Counted from the stretch's first letter, positions 12,061-23,524 are shown. The stretch: 64,000 nt of DNA from Prunus persica (GCF_000346465.2 NC_034011.1:13329339-13393338); one strand, 5' to 3'. Numbers and translations: made by a program. Notes: generated by a model not told the origin, from the letters alone.

Positions 12061-12940
12061 GACCCTTCCTTGTTGTACATGTCAAGTAGTTGAGCATTTC
12101 AACTTCAGTGCTTCCTATGGATTCCAAATTGAACTGACCGATATCTTTGATCATTTCTATGTTGACGCTTCTCAACGGTCTTGTTTTGAACATTGTTTGA
12201 ATTTCAACTAAATTCTTGCATATCAAAAACGCATTTCCAATTTTTGGTATCATGTTGGGTAAGTTTCGTAGTACTCTTTTCAATGAAGTACATCTATATG
12301 CGCGCAAAGTCTTTACACTTGGTGGGAGCTCGGGAATCATTTCGGGGTTTGTGCAACGATCCAACAAAAGAGTCTGGAGCTTACTAAGACCATTCATGTT
12401 TACTGATAGGCTCAAAAATGGGTTTCCGCTTAGCTTCAAATACTCCAATGAGGATAGGCTACTAAGATCATTGGGAATTTCTGACAGATTGCAGTATGCC
12501 ATATCTAAGCTTTTTAAAAATTGTGGCAAACTTGCACTGGTAAGTTGGAGATATCTTCTTGGCAATACCCATGATCGGATTGATTGCCACGATTTAACTG
12601 CAGATAACAGACAGACTTTCTTCATGTCACTAGGTGGAGAGTCTAACTGATTTTTAACGATCATACTGGCAGGCAGCACAAGATTTGAGCAACCAGAGAG
12701 AATAAGTTTCTGGAGAGATTGCAGCATACTAATTCTTATTGGAAGCTTCATGAGATTTTTGCAATCTTTTAGATTCAAAAAAACAAGTTTCTCCAAATCT
12801 CCAATGGATTCATCCACCTCTTTCAAATTTATGCAAACTTTAAGGATTAATCTCTCGAGGTTAGGGAATCCTGACAAGTCAGGGGTTGTCACAAATCCAT
12901 GTGAATGACTGAGATTTAAGATTTTCAGTCTTGGAAGAAA
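12061..12940 (-). pseudogene. TNL1 second LRR exon, cut by copia B
   Basis: Minus-strand LRR repeats run from FLPRLKILNLSHSHG through LERLILKVCINLKEVDESIG to PRSVNIEMIKDIGQ and LTCTTRKG. The exon's last 13 bases lie at 7122-7134, beyond the copia insertion, with the intron donor at 7121-7120. The 5-bp duplication GACCC (7130-7134 and 12061-12065) shows the exact break. Confidence 0.9.
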
Positions 12941-13057
12941 CTGTTTTAAAAAAGAAGTAATCAGTTTCTATAAAAATATAATCATCTTTAAATTTGTCCC
13001 TAGGCCTCTGTGTGTGTGTGTGTGTGTGAGAGAGCTAGAGAGAGATTAGTAGCATAC

Positions 13058-13492
13058 CTTAGTTCCCTTCCAAACATGTTGGAGGCTGCTGTTCCGCAAG
13101 TCAAGAGCAATTAGATTTTCCAAGCGAAAATTGGTTGGTATTGACTTTAAAGCGAATCCTCGCGAAGACAACCATATTAAATTTTTTGAGAAATCTTCAT
13201 AGCCTCCACTGATTTTTACATTATCAAGCAGCAGGAGTTCAAGATTGTGCATCCTTCTAAATGCCTCTGTTTTGAAACCTATCCCATTTGATACAGGAAA
13301 TGAGTTTGTTGAAGAAAAACTAATTGACTGCCAAGAGAAGAAACCAAGCCGACGTCGGCTGCTTGAACAGTTTCCATCATAATCTTCAACATGGAATCTT
13401 TTTCTGTTACTTCCACTGGATGTTATCTTAGAAGACTCATCTTTTATTAACATAGGAATGTTGAGCATGAGGCCCTTAATAGTTTCTGTACC
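13058..13492 (-). pseudogene. TNL1 first LRR exon
   Basis: Starts GTETIKGLML and ends DLRNSSLQHVWKGTK before donor GTATGC. It includes the TNL-type motif AFRRMHNLELLLLDNV and the start of the LRR array. A TG/AG dinucleotide repeat lies just inside the following intron (about 13009-13044). Confidence 0.85.
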
Positions 13493-13581
13493 CTGGTAAC
13501 AAATAAGAACATTGGGTAAGTAACTTGTCACATGCACAACGCAATTACGAATACATAGACATAAAAGAAGATATTTCTTAC

Positions 13582-14699
13582 AGTTAATTTTCTCAAAACA
13601 TTAGAGGCATTTTTATTCCACACTCTAGTACGTTTTCCAGGATCCTCAGGTGATTCTTCACGAATAATTCCCCTTCCCATGTCTTGAAGTAATTGGTGCA
13701 TGGTTAACTTCTTGTTGAATCTATCAATTATCAGAAGACATCAATCAACCAGATTTTGAATTCCAATGTTTGTGGCAAACCCACATTCATCAAGGACTGT
13801 AGTTGAAAAATCCTTTTGTTTTCCTATGAAGTAACAGGCTATATGGAGGAACAGACGTTTGTCATGATCTTGCAGAGAATCAAAGCTTATTCTGAGAATC
13901 TTTTGAACTTTTCCTTCAGTAATCACATCCAAGTTCTGTAATGCATTTTTCCATACATCTGCAGCTTTTCCAAAGAGAGAAGATCCTAGAACTTGAAGAG
14001 CTAATGGAACCCCTCCACAGTGTTGCACTACAGGTCTTGAAAGATCCATGTAACCTGCGCCAGGATGGGGTTGTCTAAAGGCATGCCAACTGAAAAGCTC
14101 AAGTGATTCATTCTCATTCAACCCTTTCACCTTAAACATTGCACAATTCTCATGAGCCTTTAACAAATGTTCATGTCTAGTTGTTATGATTATTTTACTT
14201 CCTGGATGAAGCCATTCTCGCATTCCAAGAATTGCATTGAATTGTTCCAAGTTGTCCACATCATCAAGAGCAATAAGAACTCTTTTGCAACGTGTCGCCT
14301 GTTTGATCTTTGTTATTCCTTCATCCAAGCTGTATATTTTCTTTGCTTTCCCCTTTTGGAGATCTGAAAGAAGGTTCTTTTGGAAGTGAACCAAACCATT
14401 GGGAAGTTTTGAAGTTGCTCTAATATCTGCAAGAAAGCTGCTACCTTGAAATTTATAGAAGTTCTGGTTATAAGCAGTCTTGGCAATGGTGGTCTTGCCA
14501 ATTCCACCCATCCCATAGACTACAGCTACTCCAACATCACTTGATCCATCTTCTAACCACATGTTTAGGCCTTTCACACGATAATCTATTCCAACTACAT
14601 AGGGATCGACTCTTAATCTCCTATTCCATGTGTGATCCAGTTTATTTCCAATAACTTCAACTATTTCTTGGATAAACTGCGACTCGGACCTATAAATTA
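13582..14699 (-). pseudogene. TNL1 NBS (NB-ARC) exon
   Basis: The minus-strand reading shows the P-loop GMGGIGKTT (codons about 69-77 of the open stretch), kinase-2 RVLIALDDVD, RNBS-B GSKIIITTRHEHLL, GLPL box GGVPLALQVLG, RNBS-D LFLHIACYF and, after one nonsense codon (TGA, 13738-13740), the MHD-equivalent TMHQLLQDMGR. The nonsense change fits CGA (Arg, as in NLVDR of TNL2) to TGA by deamination. The exon ends before donor GTAAGA. Confidence 0.9.
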
Positions 14700-14977
14700 T
14701 GGATATCAAAATACACAAGGCACAATAAGTTATTTCTTTTCAACAAAAAGAAACTTATTTCTTTATTATTTTTATTTTTATTTTATAGAAGAGAATTGAT
14801 ATATATATATATATATCATAGGTTGAAATGAATGATATTAAGGAAATAAACTTTCAAAACAGAAGTGCTGCCATCTAACAACTCCATGAGATTAAAGCAA
14901 AAGCTTCACTATAATCTACTTTAAAAAGCATCCAAAAGATAAGAGTGAAAACCACCATTTTGGGAATGAAAAAGTAC

Positions 14978-15474
14978 CGATCTCCTAAGACCATCCCTCC
15001 CAAATCTGCAACATCTCTGAGAGCTTTTCTACACTTCTCCACCTTGTCCGTCTCCTTGTTGAAGCGCTGTTGGTGTCTGGCAAAAGCTTCTTCAAAAATT
15101 CATGTCTGGTTCCTGACATGGAATGGATCCACATCATAGAAAATCGGCATAACCATGTGCTCATTAGTTTCTCTACGGTCCATGATCGTCACTCGTTCAT
15201 CCAGGCACCATCTCGAGGAAGCGTAGTCCTTGGAGAAGACAATGATGGATACTCGAGACTCTTGTATTGCTTTTTGAAGCTCTGCTAAAATATTTGCTCC
15301 TCTCTCGATTTCATCATCATCTCTAAAAGTGTGGATCCCTGCCACCTCCAAAGCCCTATAGAGGTGATCAGCAAATCCCTTGCGTGTGTCTGTGGCCCTG
15401 AAGCTCAAGAATGCATCATAAGTGCACCAGTGAGAGGACGGAGAAGCATCCTGCTGCGCTCTGGTGGCAGCCAT
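14978..15474 (-). pseudogene. TNL1 TIR exon
   Basis: Starts MAATRAQQDA and reads CTYDAFLSFRATDTRKGF, FRDDDEIERG, SRVSIIVFSKDYASS and WCLDERV. Residue 93 (Glu of LDER) is at the position of the catalytic Glu of plant TIR NADases. The usual FRGEDTR is changed to FRATDTR. An in-frame TGA follows HVRNQT (about 15100); the same frame then continues as a normal TIR end (FEEAFARHQ to LGDR). The exon ends at 14978 with donor GTAC. TNL2 is the direct paralog. Confidence 0.9.
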
Positions 15475-15600
15475 TTGTATGTTCAGCTTGTGTTTGTGTC
15501 TGAGAAAAAAAATCTTGCTCTATAAAAGAGAACAGAATAAAGATAAGAAAAAGAGGAACGCATGAAAAAGTCACAAAGTTAGTGACCAAAGTGATAAGGT
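15475..15600 (-). promoter_or_regulatory. TNL1 upstream region (copy 1 of a duplicated block)
   Basis: The block directly 5' of the TIR start codon (minus strand) recurs at about 16790-16905: shared words CTCTATNAAAGAGAACAG, GGAACGCATGA and AAAGTCACAAAGTTAG. It is the likely promoter/5'UTR; no experimental start site can be read. Confidence 0.5.
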
Positions 15601-15604
15601 ATAA

Positions 15605-16528
15605 CAAAGATCAAACGGGCGATATGTTGCAATAGGAGCTGAGTGCTGTTGGAACTGTAGGACTAACAGGAGCTGAGTCCGAAGATGTGTCGAGTGATTT
15701 GCCCCTATTTTTGGGCGGAGCTTTGGAGTGGTCCCCCCAATCCGGGTAACCAATCAATTCGTAACAGCCATCACGAGTATGTTTGCTTCCACCACAGTGA
15801 GTGCATTTGCGTTCCGGACGAGAGCTTGTGACTTGAGTTTGAGAAGTACCAGTGGTAGAAGTCGGAGGACCCTGTGGACGTTGGGTGGCTAGGACAGCAA
15901 TGTTTGGAGTACTGGTCATGGTCAGTCGTTGTTGAGCTTCGCGACGGACATATGCAAAGGTTTGGTCAAGGTCTAATTTAGGTTCTTTGTGCAAGATTTT
16001 CCCCTGGACTTGATCAAACTGAGGGTCGAGCCTGGCAAGATGACATCCATGGCAGTGGAAGAATTTTAATGGTAAAAAAATATGTGTTTTGGAATTTGAA
16101 GATATGAGGGATGTGGATGGAGATCTGAATTTGGTAAAGAGAAATATGAGTTTGGAGAAATACGAGGAATTTGAGGAATATGATTTTAGGAGCTGAGTTT
16201 GAAGAAGTTTGATATGAGGATTTAGGGTTTGTGTTTGAAGAAATTTGATATGAGGATTTAGAGACAACCGAGGATCGATGACTCTGATACCATGCTAAAA
16301 TATGAATATGGTTTGAATATCTTAGGTTGTTATTTATTCTTCTCCATAAGGAGGTATATATAGGAGTTTACATATGAAGGTTTTACAAGGAATTAGATAT
16401 AGTAAAGAATTAGGAAAGTATCTCCTAATTGTACAATGATTTATCACTTATATAAAAAAAAGAAAATAAATCCCTTAATTAATCAAGGAAGTAAATCTCC
16501 TTAATTAATTAGGAGACTCACATCAACA
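15605..16528 (-). mobile_element. copia C fragment (5' LTR and gag only)
   Basis: LTR 16293-16528 (TGTTGATG...TTTAGCA on the minus strand) is followed by PBS TGGTATCAGAGTC and a gag fragment (16267-15611). The latter has LARLDPQFDQVQGKIL, AYVRREAQQRL and a CCHC knuckle CTHCGGSKHTRDGC followed by ELIGYPDW. Protease through RNase H and the 3' LTR are missing. The fragment lies between two copies of the TNL upstream block. Confidence 0.8.
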
Positions 16529-16995
16529 CGCATGACAAAGTCACAAAGTTAGTGACCAAAGTGATAAGGTAACAAAGTCCATGTCTATTGCCCCACCGGC
16601 CACTGAACATTTGTGATCTCGATTTTCACACTGAGATGCGAGAGATGTATTGAAGACAAAGCTTCCTCCATCTTGTAACATGCCGACACAAAAATATTAT
16701 TATTCATGAATTTAATTAATTTTATAAAATATAAAATTATAATTTTGCCTCTGAGAATAGGGATATTTCAGTCATTTTTTTATCCTGTTCAGCTTGTGTT
16801 TGTGTTTGGGAAAAACAATCTAGCTCTATGAAAGAGAACAGAATAAAGATAAGAAAAACAGGAACGCATGACAAAGTCACAAAGTTAGTGACCAAAGTGA
16901 TAAAGTAACAAAGTCTATGTCTACTGCCCCACATTTGTGATCTCGATTTTTACACTGAGATGCAAGAGGTGTATTGAAGACGAAGCTTCCTCTAA
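16528..16995. repeat. Direct duplication of TNL upstream sequence
   Basis: 16528-16660 and 16860-16995 are near-identical (CATGACAAAGTCACAAAG; CATTTGTGATCTCGATTT; TGTATTGAAGACNAAGCTTCCTC). A third partial copy is at 15556-15605, next to the TIR exon. The likely cause is local tandem duplication during cluster growth. Confidence 0.75.
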
Positions 16996-16999
16996 CAGT

Positions 17000-17614
17000 A
17001 ACTCTATATGTATTGAACACCGGTCCATTACTAAATTCCAGAGAAATGGCTTATCGGTCCACTACTAGTAACACCGATATTGTTCCCATTAAATTTCAGA
17101 GAAACGGGCCAGTGGTCCACTACTAGCAACACCAATATTATCCCTAACTTAATCACCTACAAAGCCTAGTAAATGTGGGGTTTTATCACAAATGGCATTG
17201 ATGTTATTATGAGCAGAACAACTTATTATAAGTTGTAATTTATTTAGTCAAGTTTCCGATATGGGATTTTATATTCTTCAACATTAATTTCCTTTAAAAT
17301 GTGAGGGCGAAACTAAAAGTTAGACTAAATTGCATGGATGAAAAATACGGTCATTCAAGAATATAGATAATATATTCTGTAATAAATGGACTATACTATG
17401 CTCACTTGTGATGCAAATGGAAATATACATGTTCAAGCAAATTGACTAAATGATTCATGGAGTGAAAATTAGCTAATGGAAAAAGTGGTCAAGTACTTGA
17501 TGAATAGTTAAATAATGTGTAGACAGATTAATATACTATGAATATAAATGAAAAACAACAGCCAGTGGACTTGAAGTCATGTGAGCTTCATTTTGATCCA
17601 AAATAAATATTGAT
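17000..17614. other. AT-rich spacer with a short tandem duplication
   Basis: Two ~70-bp units (about 17005-17072 and 17073-17145) repeat GGTCCACTACTAG(T/C)AACACC and AAATTTCAGAGAAA words. The rest to 17614 shows no coding or known TE signal to me. Confidence 0.5.
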
Positions 17615-17825
17615 GGTTTTTTTATTAAAAAAGTCCCTAACGGCTACCAAACTATTATATTGCATCCTTAAAGTTTTTTTGCATCACTTATGGTCTCTAA
17701 CATTCATATGGGTGCTCAAAAATAATCCCTCCGTAAAAAAAAAAGTTAAATCCCCATTTTATGAGGGATATAATCGTCAGATCAACTCCCTTTTACCTCC
17801 TCAGGCTTCAAATATATTTCCTCGA
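17615..17825 (+). repeat. Left TIR of the small MULE
   Basis: About 210 bp, inverted copy at 28905-29114; boundary set by where identity fades. Confidence 0.7.
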
Positions 17826-18057
17826 GGTCGTTGTCAACATCATCAGTCCCATTTCTATGCCTTTTTTTTTTTTAAGAAATGATTTTTCAGTCGGGGAAAT
17901 TGGGTGGTAAAGCTTATCCGTAGAAGTGATTGAGAGAAGTTGGATGAGCAAATGAAAACTATCGAAAAGGGGGAAAGGCTCCAACGTATAAAGGTAAGAA
18001 TCTATAAAGCAAAGTGTTCATATTTGGTTTGTTTCATGTGGTTGGTGTATGTGTTTA

Positions 18058-18600
18058 TGCTACTACATTTTACGATTTGCGCGACAAAGACAATTTCGTC
18101 GCGCAAAGTTAAGCGTGACAGAAAATTCGTCACACACAATCCGTCATGCAAAGAGCGTGAAGAAAGACTTTGCGCGACTAATTTTTTCATTCGTCGCGCA
18201 AAACTGTGCGACGGTTATCCTTCATTGCACAAAAGGTTCAAGGACGACACAACTGTTCGTCGCACAAACTTATGCGCGACGAAAGAAGGTTCATTGCACA
18301 AACTTATGTGCGACGAAAGAAGGTTCGTCGCGACAACAATGCACGATGGATAATATTCGTCGCACGATTCGTGTCGTAGACATTTGCGGCACTAAGATTT
18401 CTTCGTCGCGCAATTCGTGTCTACAACGTTTGCGTGACGAAACTGCCGTTGTCGTGCATATCCTTTTCCCGCGACAAAAGACTTCGTCGCGCAAGAATAA
18501 ATTATATGTATTTTTTTAAAAAAATTTACCTTTTTTTAATTTTGTAAAATGTGAATTTGCGCGACGAGAAAGGTTTCGTCTCGCAAAATTAATATATATA
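18058..18600. repeat. Left subterminal repeat array of the CACTA element
   Basis: Many copies of the 12-mer TTGCGCGACGAA and its complement TTCGTCGCGCAA, some degenerate, often paired head to head. In the En/Spm family such repeats bind the TnpA protein. Confidence 0.85.
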
Positions 18601-18852
18601 TATTATTTAAATTTAATATTACGTTTGTTTTTTTTATTTTGTAAAAGAAATAAATTTGGTTTTTTTTTTTTGGTAATAAAATGAAATTGCAATAAAAAAA
18701 AATGAATTGTAAAGAACACATTTATTGTATAAAATAAAATAAATGTATACTACAAGAGAAATATTTATTGTAAAGAGAAATATTTAAAAAATAATTATGA
18801 AAATAAAAAACTAATCAAATAATGTTCCAAAATCTACATTGTTGTCTGGCAC

Positions 18853-20653
18853 ATGCGGCTCGGAGGTCTGGGGGTCTATAGGGGCCGTCGTTTGGTGGGG
18901 ATGCTCGGGGTGGACGGGCTCGAAGATCGGGGCATTAAAATGCGAAACTGGAATGTCGAACTGTGCGAGGGACTGCAGAATGACCGATATCTGACTCTAA
19001 AGAGTGCCCACGTGTGCTGTCAAAGTACTTACCTGACTGTTTGACTGCGCTGATGAACGGGGTCTAGGTTCCCTCAACCTGGCATTCCCCATCCCTTGAC
19101 AATATGTCCCCGATCTCCTCCCTAGAGTCTGATCCAACGTCTCCGTCAACATCTGAAACCCAGCATCCTGTGGAGGATCCACAGACTCGATCGGAGTATC
19201 GGGAGGAAGTTGGGAGGTGGACTCCTGAAGAACCAACTGGCTCCTCTCCACCATCGTCGTCTGTTTAGCATAACATAAAATATAAATTAAAACATTCATA
19301 TAATAACCTTTAAACTTGAATGCGTAACATAAGAATTAAAATTAAATAATACTTACATGAAGGGACTCGGCCAACTCATTCCCAGGTCGAACATAAACAT
19401 CGCCAAAGACGTCGATCTCTGGGAATTTGGACACCCCCTAAATTGAACAAGAGAAGAAAAATAGTAGTACGAAAAAAATAAATTAAGAATAATGACATAT
19501 TAAAAATTAAATAAAAATTATTTTATTATTACCTGCCGCCGTGCATCCATCCTATAGGAGAAGGGCCTGGAACTTGAATGATGGAGAATAGTCTTCTTCT
19601 TCTTATTGCCCTTATTGACTTTGGCTTTATTCTATTATACAAAAAATAAAACGTATTAGTTGAAATTGAAATGAAATATAAAAAATTAAATAAACATTAG
19701 TAAGAAATATATAATAAATTTGAAATTCATATTACAAATTACCACAAAAGCGGGGGCCTGAAAATGAGCGCAGAGCCACGCCCAACTATCCTCCCGACCC
19801 TCAAGCTCCTTGGGGCAACCCTCCTGAAGAGCGACTTGCGGATCATCAAACGCCTCAAAATAGTGGTGCAAATCGCTCTTCCACTGTTTGTACCTCTCAG
19901 AGAAGAGTCTGTTGACGTACGCCAACAACTCGTCGTCGAGGTCCTCCAACTTGTAGTTCGTCTGCAATAAATTAATTACATACATTAAATAATAGAAATA
20001 TAAAGTTTGAAAGAAAAAGAATTAAAAGGCCTACATACCGACAACTGGCCACGAACCTCTGTCTTGATCTCGTCAGGCATGACCTTCTAAGACTTCCATT
20101 GCATCGGGCAATGGCTCCAAACGACATGACCAATGTCGTGGGCCAAGGAGCTATGCAACTCCGCCGTCGGTGCAGCCCGATGTCGCTCTCGTATCCAATG
20201 CTGATATGACTGTTGGTCACCCGGGTGACCTTCGCCGTCTTCAACTGCCTACACGGCCCTCAGGTGTTCTTCTTGGCTGCAAAGAAAGATGACAATAATG
20301 TTAAATAAATAACAAATTTAACTATGAAATACACACACAAAAACAAAAACAAAAGCAAAAATAAAAATAAAAATAAAAATAAAAAGAACTGGAGTTGAAG
20401 GAAATCTATACCTGGCTGTGACCCCGACGCATCAGTTGATGTGGTGTCGGGGGTGCTGGTGGGCCGATGACACCGCTGGCGCTAACAGGCTTCCCACTGA
20501 TGAAGCCGATGAAGCAGGCGCCTGGGACCCCACGGGACCAACTGCCAAGTGGTCCATCAGTGCTTGCGCAGTGGCAGCAGATGTCGGCTGTGCTGGGGGC
20601 TTCGAACTCTGTGTAGTCGTCACCGCCCTATTACGTCTAATCAGGTCTGACAT
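18853..20653 (-). pseudogene. tnpA-like gene (plant Transposase_24/En-Spm accessory protein)
   Basis: The start codon ATG (20653-20651) lies directly after the splice acceptor GTGCAG. Exon blocks read MSDLIRRNRAV plus a Ser/Ala/Pro-rich N-terminus; RERHRAAPTAELHSSLAHD and HCPMQWKS, PDEIKTEVRGQLS (20060-20185); YKLEDLDDELLAYVNRLFSERYKQWK to DSWAWLCAHFQAPAF (19740-19965); a basic NKGNKKKK block with RPFSYRMDARRQ (19530-19635); FPEIDVFGDVYVRPGNELAESLH (19360-19435); and a Gln/Ser-rich end (18990-19260). The order is that of the En/Spm subterminal-repeat-binding protein family. Frames shift between blocks and one stop replaces Trp after QWKS, so it is probably defective. Confidence 0.75.
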
Positions 20654-21490
20654 CTGCACAATTTCATTAATACACATACAAATTAATAAAATATACGAAT
20701 ATTTGTAAGCAATACAATTTTATTAAGATTCTTGACCTAGGGTTTGCGAGTTCGAAGTATCCGGGACTCTGATCCACAATTCGTCGAATCCTACATGATC
20801 CTAGAAATACAAGGTACAACATACGTGAGTTTGAGTTCGATCTAACGGTCCGAACATATCAAACTCGAAAATCGCACAATAGGCAAAATCCGTTCGAGAC
20901 TCAGACGGTAACAAAATTCAAATCCGAACAGACCTACGCGCTCGTGACAACTAGGGGATTGCACTGGGACCCAAAGCACGAGTGCTACAATATCCCACGC
21001 GCCACCACAAGCGCCGATAGTGCGTGGGTGTCCAAAGTGATACCAATCTTCGGAAAATTCTAAAAACTAAGGGCCAAGGTTCCTACCCTTGGTTGAAAAC
21101 ATCAATTGGAGCCACTATTGTTCTCGGACCTACCCCGAAAAATGGCCGGAAGTGGCGGGAATTTAAATTCAAAAACCGGCCAAAACTTGGGGTTTAAAAT
21201 TGATTACATTATTGCGACAATTAATGAAATCCTACCCAACCATCAGCTTCAAAAATAGTCCAGAAACCGTACCTCAGGTGTCGGATTTGGTGGCCGGAGG
21301 AGAGAGAACGAGGTCGGCGAAGATTTGATGAAAACCGAGCAAATTCCAGCGGCAAGCTCGATGGTGACGACGGGGAGCCCCAGGGTTCGCAGGTTGAGGC
21401 GGCGCGGTCTAAATTCCGGTGGGGTAGGGGGCTGAGGTGACGGCGGAGAGAGAGAGAGAGTTAGGGCAAAAAATCAGAAAATGGGGAAGA
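20654..21490 (-). promoter_or_regulatory. tnpA 5' leader: CT-rich exon, intron, shared module
   Basis: On the minus strand a CT-rich stretch (about 21490-21440) leads into a candidate untranslated exon ending CTGAG at 21273. Donor GTACGG (21272) and acceptor GTGCAG (20655-20654) would remove a 619-nt intron directly before the tnpA ATG. From about 20760 to 21490 the sequence matches, in the same sense, the long-LTR family of this window. Shared exact words (plus strand) include GATCCTAGAAATAC (20797; also 34425), CTCGTGACAAC and CCGGAAGTGGC. Splicing is inferred, not shown. Confidence 0.6.
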
Positions 21491-21539
21491 AGGAGGTGCT
21501 CGCGTCGTTTTTGAAATTTTATTCGATTTTGCCCGATGA

Positions 21540-22165
21540 ATAACTAAAAGCGTCGTGCAACATATTTTAAATGAATCTTGCGCGAGGAAATAGATTTAAT
21601 TACCTCGTGCAATGTTGTGAGTCTGCCAAAATTTGGGTTTAGGGTAGGGTTGTGTGATTTTGCGCAACGCATAGTCATATATTTCGTCGCGCGAGAGAGA
21701 AAGTAAAAACTTTGCGCGACGAATACCGAACGTTGTGCAACGCAGATAACGCTATCCATCGCGCAGGGTTGTGATTCCGCCAAAATTTTGGGTTTAGGGT
21801 TTATAGGGGGAGAGAGAGAAGGTGAAAGGTCTGCCAAGATTGCGCGATGAAGAAGTTCCCCTTTCGTCACTTAAGCTTGTCATTGCCTAAAATTTGGGCC
21901 AAGTGTTCAGGGGGAAGAGTGTAAGGTCTGAATGAGATTGCGCGAAGAAGACGTACACCTTCGTCGCGCAAGCCTACTTTCTGTGCACTTTGCGCGACTG
22001 AGATACCCTTTTCGTCGCTCAAGATTTGGATTCGCCAAAAATTTGGTCAGGGGGGGAGAGCGTGAAATGTCTGACTGAGATTGCGCGACGACGAAGCAAT
22101 ATTTTCGTCGCGCAAGCCTGTTTTCTGCACACTTTGCGCGACGGATAAACTTTATTCATCACGCA
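21540..22165. repeat. Internal array of CACTA subterminal-type repeats
   Basis: TTGCGCGACGA words in both orientations (for example around 21711, 21722, 21970, 22082, 22103, 22133) lie just upstream of the tnpA leader. The matching words normally sit only at element ends. A further small group is at 22840-22985. Confidence 0.8.
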
Positions 22166-22219
22166 AACCCTAAACTCTAAACCCTAAAACCTAAACCCTA
22201 AACCCTAAATCCTAAACCC
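22165..22219. repeat. Telomere-like CCCTAAA repeats
   Basis: Seven to eight units of AAACCCTAA type, partly degenerate (CTAAACTC, CTAAAACC, CTAAATCC). This is the plant telomere/telo-box sequence, here inside a CACTA element and upstream of tnpA. Confidence 0.85.
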
Positions 22220-22790
22220 GAAACTAGTTTCAATGATCCAACCGGCAAACTTGTTTTTTTATACTTCGAGATCATATACGCCGAAAATTGAAAAAAGCAA
22301 ACATTAAGAGATCAAGTAACGGGACAAAACTTTTCAACGGTTCTAAATGAAAAGTCATGATTTAATGGTTATTTAACTCATATTTTGATGATTTTTTACA
22401 GCTACATTTCTTGACCCTATATGAATACAATGATTGAATTTGATCTTCAATTTAAGATGTTTACACTAGGGGATACCACATAATCTTATGTTATATTTAA
22501 CGAAAGTATAAATAAACTCTTCATTGTTGGTGCATATATGATTTTGATGGCATACGCATTCTACGAAACTAGTTTCAATAATCCAGCCGTCAAACTTGTT
22601 TGTTTATACTTTGAGATCATAGACCCAAAAAATCGGAAAAAAAGAGATCAAGTAACAGGACAAAACTTTTCGACGGTTATAAATGAAAAGTCATGATTTA
22701 ATGATTATTTTAACTCTGATTTTGATGATTTTTTACAGCTACACTCCTTGACCCTATATGAATACAATGAACTAATTCGATCATCAATTT
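22220..22790. repeat. Tandem duplication (~230 bp units) in the CACTA element
   Basis: 22220-22450 and 22563-22790 repeat GAAACTAGTTTCAAT, GAGATCAAGTAAC, GGACAAAACTTTTC and TGAAAAGTCATGATTTAATG at about 85-90% by eye. A second pair follows at about 23000-23115 and 23285-23400 (TATCATTTTCATTTTT; AAAGGGTTTGGATATAT). No coding signal. Confidence 0.8.
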
Positions 22791-23524
22791 CAAATATATA
22801 TGTGTATATATATTATATTATAACAGTAAAATAATATTTGCGCGATGAGAGGTATCCTTTCGTCGCACAAAATTTCATCATGCGACGGATGTTAGGTTAT
22901 CGTGCAATGTTTTAACTTTACGCGACCAGTGGATTCTGGGTCGCGCAAACTATGCGCGACGAGGAGTGATTTGTCGCACAAGGATTTGGCGCCATTTACA
23001 TATTTAGGTCAAATTGTGTATCATTTTCATTTTTTTAAAATGTTTTGTGTCAATAATTTTCAAACTTTGTATCAAAAGGGTTTGGATATATTTATTTATC
23101 AATGTTTTATAACAAATTTTTTTTTCATTTTTCATTTTCTTGTATATGTCAATTTATTTAATAATGTCTCACGCGGTTGTTGTTGCGTTGACCTAACTCG
23201 CTTGTTCTTTTTCTTTTATAAAGTGAAGTGATAAACTTTCATAAACTCATGAAAAGTCAATAAAAGTTAGAATTGGATACAACCCCCTTAGGTTAGATTG
23301 TTTATCATTTTCATTTTTTAAAAGTGTTTTGTCAAAATAAATTTAAAAATTATTATTAAAAGGGTTTGGATATATTGATTTACCAATGTTTTATAACTAA
23401 ATTTATTTTAATAATGTTTCATTTCTCCACATATATAAGGTTTGGATATACCAACTACATATATTCAAACATTTGTATTACACAAAATCTATACACTAGC
23501 ATAATAAAATTACAAAAAAATTCA

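Larger units (their letters stand above)
6434..15474 (-). pseudogene. TNL1: TIR-NBS-LRR-C-JID resistance gene, inactivated
   Basis: Minus-strand gene with the usual TNL exon order: TIR (14978-15474), NBS (13582-14699), first LRR (13058-13492), second LRR (12061-12940 plus 7122-7134), C-JID tail (from 7005 down). Its exon junctions align one-for-one with TNL2. TNLs are intracellular immune receptors whose TIR domains act as NAD-hydrolysing enzymes after effector recognition. Here function is lost: TGA in the TIR exon (about 15100), CGA-to-TGA after NLVD at the end of the NBS block (13738-13740), a 4.9-kb copia insertion 13 bp from the end of LRR exon 2, a C-JID frameshift near 6752 and a MITE in the tail. 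Confidence 0.9.

Noticed and set aside
12193..12650. Plus-strand open frames over the LRR exon
   Set aside because: Antisense shadows of TNL1 LRR coding sequence.
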